Part shown: in pieces, positions 11,676 through 20,871 of the stretch
Layout of the letters: the number at the start of each line of letters is the position of its first letter
Numbering within the stretch: the first letter of the stretch is position 1
Source of the DNA: Hawksworthiomyces lignivorus
Lineage: Eukaryota; Ascomycota; Sordariomycetes; Ophiostomatales; Ophiostomataceae
Assembly (NCBI GenBank): GCA_002917075.1
Contig: NTMA01000007.1
Coordinates: 62,001-126,000, forward strand
DNA: 64,000 nucleotides
Reading direction: 5' to 3'
Notes under the pieces: model-generated
What the model was told of the DNA's origin: nothing
What the model saw: the letters and a program-made list of their open reading frames with translations, nothing else
The model's database searches: none
Program-made: the position numbers and the translations under genes

Positions 11676-13640
11676 TTACTGCTCCTTCGCCGCCTCTCCA
11701 GGCGTCCGACCAGCTGCGTTGACAATGGCGCTGGCGGCGGCGGGCCATCCCTGTGTCGCGTTGAAGAACGTATTGTAGTCGATGAAGTCGCCGTATGCGT
11801 CTGTGCCGTTGCTGAGCAGCTCGTTGGTGCTGCCAAAGTTGCGCACGACCGTCTGGTTGCCGGTCAGGTCGCCGGTCTGGAAGTTGAGGAACAGCCAGTG
11901 GGTGGCGGCGTCCACGACGTTGTCCTCGGCGGTGAAGTAGCGCGAGCCCTCGTCAAAGTACAGGCCCTGGTGGCGGCTGCGGCTGATGACGTTGCCGGCG
12001 ATGCGCGTGCCGTTGTTCATGGACAGCGTGTAGATGCCGCCCAGGTCGGTGTGGTTGAGGCCGACGTCGACAATGTAGTTGTTGGCGATGAGGTTGTCGT
12101 GCGCCGTGGTCGGCGTGTCGTAGACGGGCTGGAAGTCGTACAGGCCGAGCGACTGGTAGAGCGGCGTGCCGCCGGGGTCGTTGCTGCCCCAGCCGAAGCC
12201 GAAGCAGATGCCGCTGTAGGGGGTGTTGCGGATGGTGTTGGAGACGATGGACGAGTGCTGGACGTATGTGAAGAAGATGTTGGCAGCCGAGGTGAAGATG
12301 ACGGCGTTGCGGTTAAAGCTGTTGCGCTCGGCCACGATGGCTGCGTTGACCATCTGAGGCACTATGGGGTGGTGCGCATTGAGGCCGATGCCGCCGACTT
12401 GCAGAGCGTTGCTCCCTGTCTGGGTGAAGTTGACGCCGCGCACGGTGATATTCTGCGCGCCCAGGCCGACGGCCGAGACGTGCGCGTTGTCGTCGTTGCC
12501 GATTGCGAGGCCCGCAGCGCCCGTGCATGTCACAGCGCCCCCGTCAAAAAGAATCCGCTGCGCTACGCTGACCTGCACGCTGCCGGGCGTCATATACCAG
12601 TGCGGCCGGGTCTCCTCAAAGGTGCTCCGATTCCAGCTCTCGCCGATAAAGGCGCCGGTCTGCTGGTCTGGGTAGCCGTATTTGGTTGAGGGAAAATTCC
12701 ACGTGGTATGGGCGAACGTGATATTGATGAACTGCATATCGTGAGCTGGTCGGTCGTATGTAAAGCCGCCCACAGCGAGGACAACCTCGAGGACAGGGAG
12801 GTAAATGTCTGACGTGTTTGGGTCTTTGCCGCTAACAGGCTTGTAGTAAATAGTATCAGTCTCGACGTCGAGGTACCACTCTCCGTCTTCGTCGAGGAAC
12901 GTCAGTGAATTCTCCAAAAAGAGCCCCAGCAGGTCTGACTGCGTGATCGTGTCATAACCGATGATCTGGCGGTACCATGCAGGCTGCTTCATAATGAGCA
13001 TAGAACCGTTGCTGTTGAGGTAGTCAACCGGACTGTAGCGGTCGACAAATGTTCCCACGCCGCGGAGATCCACGTGCTGGATCTTGCTAATGGTACTGAA
13101 ATCGACGCCTGGGCCGTCATTCATGAAGCCCTCAGCCGTGAATTTGGAGTAGCTCTGGTTTAACGCGGAGCGAGCACGCGGCATAGACACGCCATCGACA
13201 AACAATGCGCGCGTCAACGATTGGGGCGGCACGGACGCCGAATACACGCCGTCCATATCCGATACTGGAGTCCATCCTGCGATCTTTGTAGCACCAGAAA
13301 GGACAGCATCGCCACCTGAAGCTTGCCAAATGGTCGGGCACTCAGGTGAGCCAGAATGTCGGTCTGTTAACCGGAGGTAAGACGTCAAGGGGTAGACGCC
13401 CGAGGCCAAGTTGATCACTACCTGGGTTGTGTCGTCTCCCTTTGCCAAGAGATACTTTAGATGCCTCTCTGCGTCAAAAACGTTGCCGAATGCTGTTTGG
13501 GGCGAGGAACCATTGTTCTGGAGACCAATGGTCGCATTGGCGGTGGCATCAACATAGAGCTGAGTCGTGACACAACTTGCGTTCGCAGAGCCAGCCAGCA
13601 AGGCACTGGCTGCCATAAAAATGCGTGCTGAAGACGGCAT
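11676..13640 (-). CDS. Secreted GH141-like right-handed beta-helix glycosidase
   Basis: Intronless, 654 aa from ATG at 13640. The frame extends 19 residues further upstream, but MPSSARIFMAASALLAGSANA gives a clean signal peptide. The mature N-terminus (LYVDATAN...NNGSSPQTAFGNVFDAERHLKYL, then VVINLASGVYPLTSYLRLT and GDAVLSGATKIAGWTPV) matches the entry strands of GH141-type parallel beta-helix proteins. The C-terminal half has successive beta-helix coils rich in N and G (NAVIFTSAANIFFTYVQHSSIVSNTIRN, GGIYTLSMNNGTRIAGNVISRSRHQGLYF). GH141 includes alpha-L-fucosidase and xylanase activities acting on complex pectin and xylan; that is family knowledge. The exact substrate is not readable from sequence. 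It lies first in a set of sugar-acid enzymes, which favours release of an unusual sugar such as L-fucose. A non-GH141 pectin-lyase-fold enzyme is the alternative. Confidence 0.78.
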   Translation of the reverse strand: MPSSARIFMAASALLAGSANASCVTTQLYVDATANATIGLQNNGSSPQTAFGNVFDAERHLKYLLAKGDDTTQVVINLASGVYPLTSYLRLTDRHSGSPECPTIWQASGGDAVLSGATKIAGWTPVSDMDGVYSASVPPQSLTRALFVDGVSMPRARSALNQSYSKFTAEGFMNDGPGVDFSTISKIQHVDLRGVGTFVDRYSPVDYLNSNGSMLIMKQPAWYRQIIGYDTITQSDLLGLFLENSLTFLDEDGEWYLDVETDTIYYKPVSGKDPNTSDIYLPVLEVVLAVGGFTYDRPAHDMQFINITFAHTTWNFPSTKYGYPDQQTGAFIGESWNRSTFEETRPHWYMTPGSVQVSVAQRILFDGGAVTCTGAAGLAIGNDDNAHVSAVGLGAQNITVRGVNFTQTGSNALQVGGIGLNAHHPIVPQMVNAAIVAERNSFNRNAVIFTSAANIFFTYVQHSSIVSNTIRNTPYSGICFGFGWGSNDPGGTPLYQSLGLYDFQPVYDTPTTAHDNLIANNYIVDVGLNHTDLGGIYTLSMNNGTRIAGNVISRSRHQGLYFDEGSRYFTAEDNVVDAATHWLFLNFQTGDLTGNQTVVRNFGSTNELLSNGTDAYGDFIDYNTFFNATQGWPAAASAIVNAAGRTPGEAAKEQ

Positions 13641-14430
13641 TGATGAACAATAGTGGAATTTCAAGAAACAAATCTGTTCGAGAAATAAAGCAGACACGCT
13701 GCTTCAGCTCCACATACGAACATGTTTACCAACTTCTTCACTCGTAAATATATATCTATAAACAAGCACCGTACTGACCAGATCCATATGCAATTTGGAT
13801 TGAAGGTGTATTGTGGGTTTCGTCATATTCTTTTCCATGAGGAAAAGCAGTCCGTGGAAGAAGCTGCCATATGTGGCAGGCATGTCAAAGGGCATCTGGG
13901 AATGAATACCAATCTGCCAAAACACCCTGGTTTAAGAAGCCTAGTTCTGGCAACTTGCATGCACATCCAGCACCAACTCCACAAACTAGAAGTATACGCA
14001 TGTAAGAGCATTCAGAATGTAGCATTCCCCCGCATACGGGGGTAGTGATGCCAGTCTCTTCCCCGCAACACGAACGGGTCCGGCTATACCGAAGGGAAGA
14101 AAGCCATCGCCGGGGTATTCTCGCTTTTCCAGTCTCTAAGAAGAAATGATCGTCTTCTCAAGATTCTCAACGTCATTCAAACCCAAGCGACTCTAAATGA
14201 AAATCCTAGCTCTCCCTGCTTTTCGCTCCTGGGAAGGTAAATCTCATTAGCTTGCTAGTTTAGGGAACAGCATGGCATACGCAAGTTTTGTCGTACGGAT
14301 GGAGGGTTGCTATACCTTAATATGTGTGGAACTTAGCTTCAACGACGATAGCCCTCTCTAATGCATCAAAACCAATAACACAAGAATTGAATCTGAATTA
14401 TTGATATGTTGAATTTCTACTGGTTTATTA
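13641..14430. promoter_or_regulatory. Upstream region of GH141-like gene
   Basis: 790 bp between the start of the GH141-like gene (minus strand) and the stop of the aldo-keto reductase gene (also minus). It therefore holds the former's promoter and the latter's 3' UTR. Its most distinctive element is a perfect palindrome at 14027-14042. The GCGGCGGA motif shared by the other cluster promoters is not seen here. Confidence 0.55.
14027..14042. promoter_or_regulatory. Palindrome CCCCCG-CATA-CGGGGG
   Basis: Perfect 6-4-6 inverted repeat about 390 bp upstream of the GH141-like start. An inverted CGG-type pair could bind a dimeric Zn2Cys6 factor, or the G-run could serve a C2H2 repressor. Which one is inference. 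Confidence 0.4.
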
Positions 14431-15543
14431 TTAAGACTTCTTCACCATACGCTTAAGCACAGGATCCCACCCCTCTGCCGGAATCGTATACGACCAGTCA
14501 ACCCAGTCACCCAGGATCTCGCGTGCCTTTGCAAATAACCGCGTGTCCTTTTCCAGCTGCTCGGCATTGAGCGTAGCATCATGCAGCGGACCCTCCATTA
14601 TCTTTCGCAGCGCCTCCAAGTTTTCCGTCAGATCGGCCACAGAGCCAATGCCCGTGAGGGTCGAAACCCGCAGGCCGCGTTCCTGGCCGGCCACATAAGC
14701 ACGCCACAGCGAATAGCGCAGAGCCACGGACGCCAAGCTCTCTCCCTGGGACGCCATGTACTCTGACAGAGCCCGTGACGCGGCGCGCAGGCCTTCTGGG
14801 GCCGGGTGCCAGTCGCCCAGCTTGCCCTGGGGCACGCCCTCTTTCCGCAGGAGACCCATGTTGAGCGGGCTCGAGCTGAAAACGTGGGAGATGCCCGCTT
14901 CGCGCAGCGCCTGGAGCCCCTCCGGGGCCGTCTCCAGCCGGCTGTTTTGGAGATTCAGCTGACCCCAGTTCTGGACCATGTCCACGGGCCGGCCGTAGCG
15001 CTCCCGCACCAGGCGGGCCCGCTGGCTGAGCAAGTCGAGGCGGTACGTGGACAGGCCGATGAACCGGATGGCGCCCGATTCCACAAACGGGAGGAGCGCG
15101 CCGACAGCGTCGAGCACGTCCTGCTCCGTCACGGACTCGATGTCGTGGCAGAAGACGACGTCGAGGTACGACATGCCCAGCCGGTCGAGAGACCGCCGCA
15201 CGGATGCTTCGATCGCTGCCGGGGTGTAGTCGTAGTCTTCGCGGCCGTTCCGGCCGACCTTGGTCATCAACATATAGTCGGATCGCGCATAGCGGTCGGT
15301 GATGAGAGGATCGGCGAGGGCCTTGCCCAGAAGCTGCTCGGAAGGCTCGTAAAAGGGGGCAGTGTCGATGACGCGGATTCCTTGGTCGAAGGCTTGCCGA
15401 ACAATGCTGGCTACGGGCACCGAGTCAGGGTCCGGATGTGTTAGATTGCTGAAGCCGGCGCCGCCCAGGACGAGGCAGGGCAGCGTCTTGGAGAAGACGG
15501 AAGGATCCTTTGTGAGACCCGGCGGTATGCTATCTGAGCGCAT
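14431..15543 (-). CDS. Aldo-keto reductase, Ara2/L-galactose dehydrogenase type
   Basis: Intronless, 370 aa from ATG at 15543 (MRSDSIPPGL). A longer in-frame reading upstream to 15666 is low-complexity and unlikely to be translated. The family fold is clear. LVLGGAGF near the N-terminus is followed by the catalytic tetrad: Asp and Tyr in DTAPFYEPSEQLLGKAL, Lys in LMTKVGRNG and His in DVVFCHDIE. SLDRLGMSYLDVVFCHD is characteristic of the yeast Ara2/plant L-galactose dehydrogenase group. These enzymes oxidise aldoses such as D-arabinose, L-galactose and L-fucose to the 1,5-lactone with NAD(P). It is divergent from the rhamnonate-dehydratase-type gene at 16435, which would act two steps later. 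I infer it makes the first oxidation of the pathway. The substrate among L-fucose, L-rhamnose and related sugars is open. Confidence 0.88.
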   Translation of the reverse strand: MRSDSIPPGLTKDPSVFSKTLPCLVLGGAGFSNLTHPDPDSVPVASIVRQAFDQGIRVIDTAPFYEPSEQLLGKALADPLITDRYARSDYMLMTKVGRNGREDYDYTPAAIEASVRRSLDRLGMSYLDVVFCHDIESVTEQDVLDAVGALLPFVESGAIRFIGLSTYRLDLLSQRARLVRERYGRPVDMVQNWGQLNLQNSRLETAPEGLQALREAGISHVFSSSPLNMGLLRKEGVPQGKLGDWHPAPEGLRAASRALSEYMASQGESLASVALRYSLWRAYVAGQERGLRVSTLTGIGSVADLTENLEALRKIMEGPLHDATLNAEQLEKDTRLFAKAREILGDWVDWSYTIPAEGWDPVLKRMVKKS

Positions 15544-16434
15544 TCTCACAGATGTGAACACGATGAGGGGTAGAGGGGAGGAGTGATTGAGAAGACTGAG
15601 GTGTGTCGATCGTGAAAACGGCAGGCTGGAGGCGGAAGAAAGAACATACAAGAGAGCCGTTACCAAAATGACCAGAAATGCAATTCTCTCAGAACTCGAC
15701 CGAACTTTCTGAAATCAAACATGAGCACCGTCATCATGAGCATCGTCATTTGACGAGTCTTCTCCGGTATGGTCGGGCCAAAATCGGTGGTGCCTGGGAC
15801 AACTGCGCAGTAGTCAGGAAATACGGGCTTGTGGGACTAACACGATGGGAGCTTTCGTATTGGTGGAAAACACAACCTGTTTCCTGTGATGACCTCTTAG
15901 ACTCGGTACGAGATATACCTAAAGCTTCAAATTCAGAAATTGGTTCGCAAAAGGCGTTTGCGGCGGAGCTTCTCCGCATTCTCCGCAATTGCGATAGCCG
16001 GATGTATGATTCCAATCATGGCATATATGGCGGGAACTTGTCGCATCCGCCATTCTTCTGGTGCAGAGAAGATCCACGTCATTCGCATACGCTGGATAAT
16101 AAAATAGGAAATGTGCCCCGGAGCCCTTTTCCTTAAGGGAATTGAGTCCGCCACCACTCCCCGCATTCTCCGCACTGTTGAATCTCATCTCTGACGCTAT
16201 CGATGTCCGACAAGATGGCCGAATGGCGAAGGAAAGAAGAAAAACTAAGCGCCATGTCTGCTTCTAGCTGGCTAATTCGACTGCGGGAAGCGAGGACGCT
16301 CTGCAGCTTCTGAGATCATGTCTACATCGAAAAACCTGCCATTATCCTAACCCCTCCCCGGTCGTCTCTGAGAGCTACGACTCTACTCTAGTCAATCCAA
16401 ATTTAACCAAGCCGAATTAACGAGGGGGTTAACA
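15544..16434. promoter_or_regulatory. Bidirectional promoter of aldo-keto reductase and dehydratase genes
   Basis: 891 bp between two divergent starts. It contains GCGGCGGA at 15960-15967, which runs into the palindrome GCGGAG-CTT-CTCCGC (15963-15977). An 11-mer GCATTCTCCGC occurs at 15976-15986 and again at 16163-16173. GGCTAATT is at 16270-16277; its GGCTAA core is the known XlnR/Xyr1-type site. CGG-based inverted elements are typical Zn2Cys6 targets, and such a factor is encoded within the cluster. An open frame of 152 codons here lacks motifs and is not called. Confidence 0.6.
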
Positions 16435-17703
16435 ATGGCTGCACCTCAGCAGACGCCCCGGATCACGGCCGTCAGGACCTTTCTCGTGGCTCCAGACACC
16501 CGAAACCCAGATGGACCCAAGCCCGGGCAATGGCTCTACGATCAACGCATTGCCAATCCGATGTCCAAGTACCCCAAGTACCGGGAGGAGCGAGAGAGCT
16601 GGGGAATTGATGTGCTGCGCAATTTCTGCGTCGAGATCGAGGCAGTCTCCGACGACAAGGGGACCACTACCAAAGGGTTTGCCATTGGCCACGGCGGTTT
16701 CGTTGGCTGCTACCTGACCGAGGAGCATTTCAAGCGGTTTCTGCTCGGCGCCGACCCGCGCGACATCAACCGCATCTGGGACCAGATGTACCGCGGCTCG
16801 CAGCACTACGGCCGCCGCGGCATCACCATGATGGTGGTCAGCGTGATCGACCTGGCCCTGTGGGACCTGCTGGGCAAGCTGCGCGGCGAGCCCGTGTACA
16901 AGCTGCTCGGCGGCCAGACCAAGGACTACCTGACGGCCTACTGCACGGGGCCGTACCCGGCGATTGCGCGCGAGCAGGGGTTCTACGGCGCCAAGGTGCC
17001 TCTCCCGTACAGCCCGAGCGAGCCGGACAGCCTGCAGCGCAACTACGACGCGCTGGCCGCGCACCGCGCCAGCGCCGGGCCCGGCTACCCCATCATGGTC
17101 GACTGCTACATGGCCCTCGACATCCCCTACGCCATCCGGCTGATCCGCCGGTGCGCGGACCTCGACATTGAGTGGTGGGAGGAGGTGCTCAGCCCCGACG
17201 ACCACGAGGGCTACGCGCTGCTGCGCCAGGCGCTGCCGCACATCAAGTGGGCGACGGGCGAGCACGAGTACACGCGCTACGGGTACCGCCGGCTGATCGA
17301 GTCGCGGCTCGTCGACGTGCTGCAGCCCGACGTCATGTGGTGCGGCGGCCTGACCGAGCTGGTGCGCATCGCCGCCCACGCCGCCGCCTACGGCACCGAC
17401 ATCGTCCCGCACGGCACAAGCCACTACACCGTCCACTTTTGCATGTCCCAGACCAACGCGTCGCTCATCGAATACGTCGCCTACGCGCCCGACGGCCGGT
17501 CCGTGGCGCCCGTCCACGGCGACTTTTTCGTCCGAGAGCCGCTGCCGACCGACGGCAAGGTGGCCGTGAGCGAGTTCGACCGGCCTGGCTTCGGATTGGA
17601 GATCAGCCCGCATGTCAAGCTGATCTCGGCCAGAGAGCTCCTGAAGCCCTACTACGACATCTTTGGAGAACTGAAAGAGAATGTCGCCGCAGCGCAGCAG
17701 TAA
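16435..17703 (+). CDS. L-rhamnonate dehydratase-type enzyme (enolase superfamily)
   Basis: Intronless, 422 aa. It matches the RhamD subfamily of the mandelate racemase/enolase superfamily from end to end: the 20s-loop region (QRIANPMSKY), capping domain, then the barrel. Metal ligands are visible as Asp in MVDCYMALD, Glu in WWEEVLSP and Glu in ATGEHEYTRYG. Asp in DVLQPDVMWCGG and His in VPHGTSHYTVH form the acid/base dyad. The enzyme dehydrates a 6-carbon sugar acid (L-rhamnonate, with L-lyxonate, L-mannonate or L-fuconate as relatives) to the 2-keto-3-deoxy acid in the cytosol. It corresponds in type to LRA3 of the fungal oxidative rhamnose pathway. Divergent pairing with an aldose dehydrogenase supports a dehydrogenase-dehydratase route. 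Substrate choice cannot be settled by reading. Confidence 0.9.
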   Translation: MAAPQQTPRITAVRTFLVAPDTRNPDGPKPGQWLYDQRIANPMSKYPKYREERESWGIDVLRNFCVEIEAVSDDKGTTTKGFAIGHGGFVGCYLTEEHFKRFLLGADPRDINRIWDQMYRGSQHYGRRGITMMVVSVIDLALWDLLGKLRGEPVYKLLGGQTKDYLTAYCTGPYPAIAREQGFYGAKVPLPYSPSEPDSLQRNYDALAAHRASAGPGYPIMVDCYMALDIPYAIRLIRRCADLDIEWWEEVLSPDDHEGYALLRQALPHIKWATGEHEYTRYGYRRLIESRLVDVLQPDVMWCGGLTELVRIAAHAAAYGTDIVPHGTSHYTVHFCMSQTNASLIEYVAYAPDGRSVAPVHGDFFVREPLPTDGKVAVSEFDRPGFGLEISPHVKLISARELLKPYYDIFGELKENVAAAQQ

Positions 17704-17810
17704 TAAAATATTAGATAATTTTGCTCTTACGTAGCAAAAAGAGTTATGAATGCCAGTATATTGGAATCTACATTATTTTTTTTAGCTTTTTGTTTCATTT
17801 TTGTTCTCCC

Positions 17811-18854
17811 CTAGTATCCGTCTGACCGTAATATTTGGTTGATCAGCTCTCGTCCTTCATGCAGCCTTTTCAGGTTCTCATGCAAGATGTCGATTGTTCG
17901 TGGCATGTATTCGTCCGAGATCCCCGAGATGTGTGGCGAAACAATCGCATTCTTCGCCGTCCACAATGGGTGGCCCTCTGGCAGCGGTTCCGGATCTGTA
18001 GCGTCCAGGGCCGCGCCGAGCAGTGTACCGTCGTTGAGAGCCTCCACCAAATCGTCGGTGCGGACAATGTCGCCGCGCGCGATATTGATCACATAACAGC
18101 CCCGAAGAACAGCCAGCTGCTTCTTGGTGATCGATTGCCGCGTCTTGTCGGTTGATGGCAGCGCAATGACGAGCACGTCGATCTTGTTGCTCGACAGAAA
18201 TGCGTCCAGGTCGCCGTGGTGCCACGATTCCGGCAGCGCGCCCTCCGGATCGCCCGTGCCAGGAGGCGTGTACGTAGTGCTCCGCCGCTGCGCCGCCGTC
18301 GTCTTGGCGTGCAGCGTGTAGGCCAGGATGCGCATGCCGCAGGCCGCGAGGATGCGCGCCGTGTGCCGTGCGATAGCGCCGTATCCGAGAAAGGCCACAG
18401 TCTTGCCCAGCAGGTCCCCCCGGGGGAGGTAGTCGCCGGGCCCGTGCCAAACGCCAGACGCCTGCCACCGGAGCAGCAGGGAGACCTGGCGGTAGTGGGC
18501 GAGCAGCATGGCAACGACCCATTCCGCAATCTGTGGCGCGTGCACGCCGCTGTTGCGCGTCCACTGGATGCTGCTGTCATGCAGCAAGGGCGCATCGAGC
18601 GCCTGGTTGATGCCTCCGCTGTACAGATGCACCCATTTGAGACATGGCACCTGATCCCGCGTGCTGGCAAACAGAGAGTGTGTGAGATGAATGGTAGCTT
18701 TCGCCCAGACGTCTTGAGGGACGTGTACGTCTGGCTTCGCCGTGTTGTAGTGGAGGACGTCGATACCAGGCTGGAGCTTTTTCAGCTTGGCATAACTGTC
18801 TGGATATTCGTCGAAGGGTATCGTGATGAGAAGGGTTTCATGTGCGTCTGCCAT
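17811..18854 (-). CDS. D-isomer-specific 2-hydroxyacid dehydrogenase
   Basis: Intronless, 347 aa. The NAD-binding motif is GYGAIAR in LLGKTVAFLGYGAIARHTARILAACGM. The catalytic Arg is in NIARGDIV, the Glu in DPEPLPEGHPLW and the His in SPHISG. Family members interconvert 2-keto acids and D-2-hydroxy acids (glyoxylate, hydroxypyruvate, pyruvate or longer acids). It is convergent with the dehydratase gene (107 bp between stops) and divergent from the PhyH-type oxygenase at 19523. In the cluster it could reduce, or oxidise, an acid produced from the 2-keto-3-deoxy sugar acid. Paired with the FMN L-2-hydroxyacid enzyme at 26350 it gives the cluster both stereochemistries. Confidence 0.88.
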   Translation of the reverse strand: MADAHETLLITIPFDEYPDSYAKLKKLQPGIDVLHYNTAKPDVHVPQDVWAKATIHLTHSLFASTRDQVPCLKWVHLYSGGINQALDAPLLHDSSIQWTRNSGVHAPQIAEWVVAMLLAHYRQVSLLLRWQASGVWHGPGDYLPRGDLLGKTVAFLGYGAIARHTARILAACGMRILAYTLHAKTTAAQRRSTTYTPPGTGDPEGALPESWHHGDLDAFLSSNKIDVLVIALPSTDKTRQSITKKQLAVLRGCYVINIARGDIVRTDDLVEALNDGTLLGAALDATDPEPLPEGHPLWTAKNAIVSPHISGISDEYMPRTIDILHENLKRLHEGRELINQILRSDGY

Positions 18855-19522
18855 TGTGAAAGATGCTCTCTTTTCTGGTGCGTTTGTCTAGGTTACTTGT
18901 TCTGACTCTAATTAGACATTTCCCATGTCACTTCGTTTCAAACTTCAAAACTTTCATGTGCGATCTTACTGAGAAAGTCAATGTAGCTCTGCTGTATGTA
19001 ACCATGAAATAGACAAAGGGACTTGCTCACAGCTTGGATCGACATCGGACATTTCATCATCAACGAAACAGGAACCTCCGCTAGAATACAAAAAAAAATA
19101 GCCGGATCATCGGCGCCCATATTGTCCAAATCCAGTAATAAGCTCCGGCAGCAAATCACTTCTCAACAAGTTGTCCAAGAACTGTTCTTGTTACCTCACA
19201 TGTCAGAGAAGATTTGCCGCTCTCTGATTGCCCGTCTTTATTATGTTAACCTAGAGCGGCATTTTCGGTTCCAGCGGCGGACCAGTAGTAAAATCTATGT
19301 TTTTGTTTTGAGAAGAGGCCGTCTATTTGCTGCTCAACGGTACTATGTTTTCCCTGATACCGCGACGTCGCGGGAGCATCGTACGAGCGAGATTCCAAGA
19401 CAGAGAAATATATTATTTCTCGATCAGAAAGAAGCCTCATCACATCTAGAATAATTACTTTTCTATTATTCTTCATAGCTTCTAATTCTTTGTGACTTTA
19501 TTCTACTTCAGACTTCAAAACC
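18855..19522. promoter_or_regulatory. Bidirectional promoter of D-2-hydroxyacid dehydrogenase and PhyH genes
   Basis: 668 bp between divergent starts. GCGGCGGA occurs at 19274-19281, 249 bp upstream of the PhyH ATG. The same 8-mer is in the other two divergent promoters of the cluster. Further CGG triplets lie nearby (GAGCGG, TTTTCGG). No gene is supported in the interval. Confidence 0.6.
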
Positions 19523-20705
19523 ATGACACAGGATCTTGAGCAACCCATCTGCGTGAACGATGGCCCTCTGAAGGCATCCGAGTATGGCCATCTAATGCCA
19601 TCCGACCCATCGCTACCCATGGAGGAGCTTCGAAAGCGGCTGAACCAGGACGGTTACTTGTTCCTTAAGGGTCTTCTGCCTCGGGAGGATATTCTCAAGG
19701 CTCGCGCGGCGTACTTCGAGTATCTTGCCCCGAGTGGTGTCTTAAAAGAGGGAACGTCGCCAGTCGAGGGTATCTTCGACGCTGAGAAAGACATTAATGA
19801 ATACCCTGGTATCGGTGTGGGCCGGCTCGAGTCGCTTTCACCACGATCTCGAGACTTTGTCGACCGCGCTCTGGATGCCCACGGTCAACCATGGTACACA
19901 CAGGACCTCTGCAAACACCCTGCGTTGCTAGAATTTATGGCTCGGTTCACCGGCTGGGACGACAACACCCTGCCGCTTGAGCGCACCCTACTGCGTAACA
20001 ACATCCCAAACACAAAGGCCATTGGTGTGCACTACGACCAAATCTTCCTGCGCTACGGCGAACCCACGAGCATTACAGTATGGGTACCCATGGGAGATAT
20101 CAGTATCCGGGGTGGTGGCTTGATTTATCTGGAGAAAGGTCTGTTTTATTCCTATCTCAAAGGTGGGTCGCCATAACTGACCGTGTAGGCCATGATCTTG
20201 GGAAACAATTCGAGGACGAGTTCACTACGAAGGCAAAGGCAGGCGGACTGAGCGATGAAGAAGCCAAATCGGCGTTCAACAAGAACATGTTGGCAAGTGG
20301 AGTTCTCACAGATGATCCCGCCGAGTTTGGTCGGACGCACAACCGCCGCTGGCTCGTCAGCAGCTATGAGGCTGGTGATGTTGTCTTGCACACTACCTAT
20401 ACTGTGAGCTCTACGGTTTTGTTTCCCGTCATTATCGCCTTTGTTATTTCCTTTTTTTTCTTTTCTATTTTCTCTTCTTCAATAACATCTACATCCTGTC
20501 TCTAATTGCTCCTAGATCCACGCCTCCACCGTCAATCACGACGAGAACAATGTCATTCGGCTTGCTACAGACTTGCGCTTCGTCGACTCATCCAGACCCT
20601 GGGACGAAGTGAGTTTCCATTCAGTCAATTCTTCGATTCAATGGCTTTACTAACATTCCAATTTAGCGCTGGTCAGAGCAATATCGTCTTGGAGATGGTG
20701 TGTAA
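19523..20705 (+). CDS. PhyH-family 2-oxoglutarate/Fe(II) oxygenase
   Basis: Four exons: 19523-20138, 20189-20403, 20516-20608 and 20667-20705 (320 aa), all junctions in phase. The 2-His-1-Asp facial triad is visible as HYD in AIGVHYDQIFLRYG and the distal His in TIHASTVNH. The 2-oxoglutarate-binding Arg is in NVIRLATDLRF. GGGLIYLEKGHD and the terminal RWSEQYRLGDGV are usual for fungal phytanoyl-CoA-dioxygenase-like proteins. Such enzymes hydroxylate many small molecules. This one lies inside a sugar-acid cluster and has no obvious place in known dehydrogenase/dehydratase/aldolase routes, so its substrate is unknown. No targeting signal is evident, so it is probably cytosolic. It is convergent with the regulator gene, with 166 bp between stops. 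Confidence 0.85.
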
Positions 20706-20871
20706 AAATCTCAAGACAAAAATCGTCGCTGAATTAAATCAGAAGCGTCCAATAACTGCAGCAGACTTAGATAAGAACTTTTGTACAGAATACTTTCTAG
20801 AGGTGCCGGAACCCCTAATATTAAATGATATTGCAATTTCCAATTGCAAATTCCTGTGCCTGTTTAATCCC

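Noticed and set aside
11655..12689. 344-codon plus-strand open frame
   Set aside because: Antisense to the GH141-like gene. Its Val/Ala/Asp-rich composition is the mirror of GC-rich codons, with no domain.
15678..16136. 152-codon open frame in the AKR/dehydratase spacer
   Set aside because: No motif, no plausible splicing, and it overlaps the bidirectional promoter elements.
16429..17613. 394-codon minus-strand open frame
   Set aside because: Antisense shadow of the dehydratase gene, rich in Val, Arg, Ala and His, without motifs.
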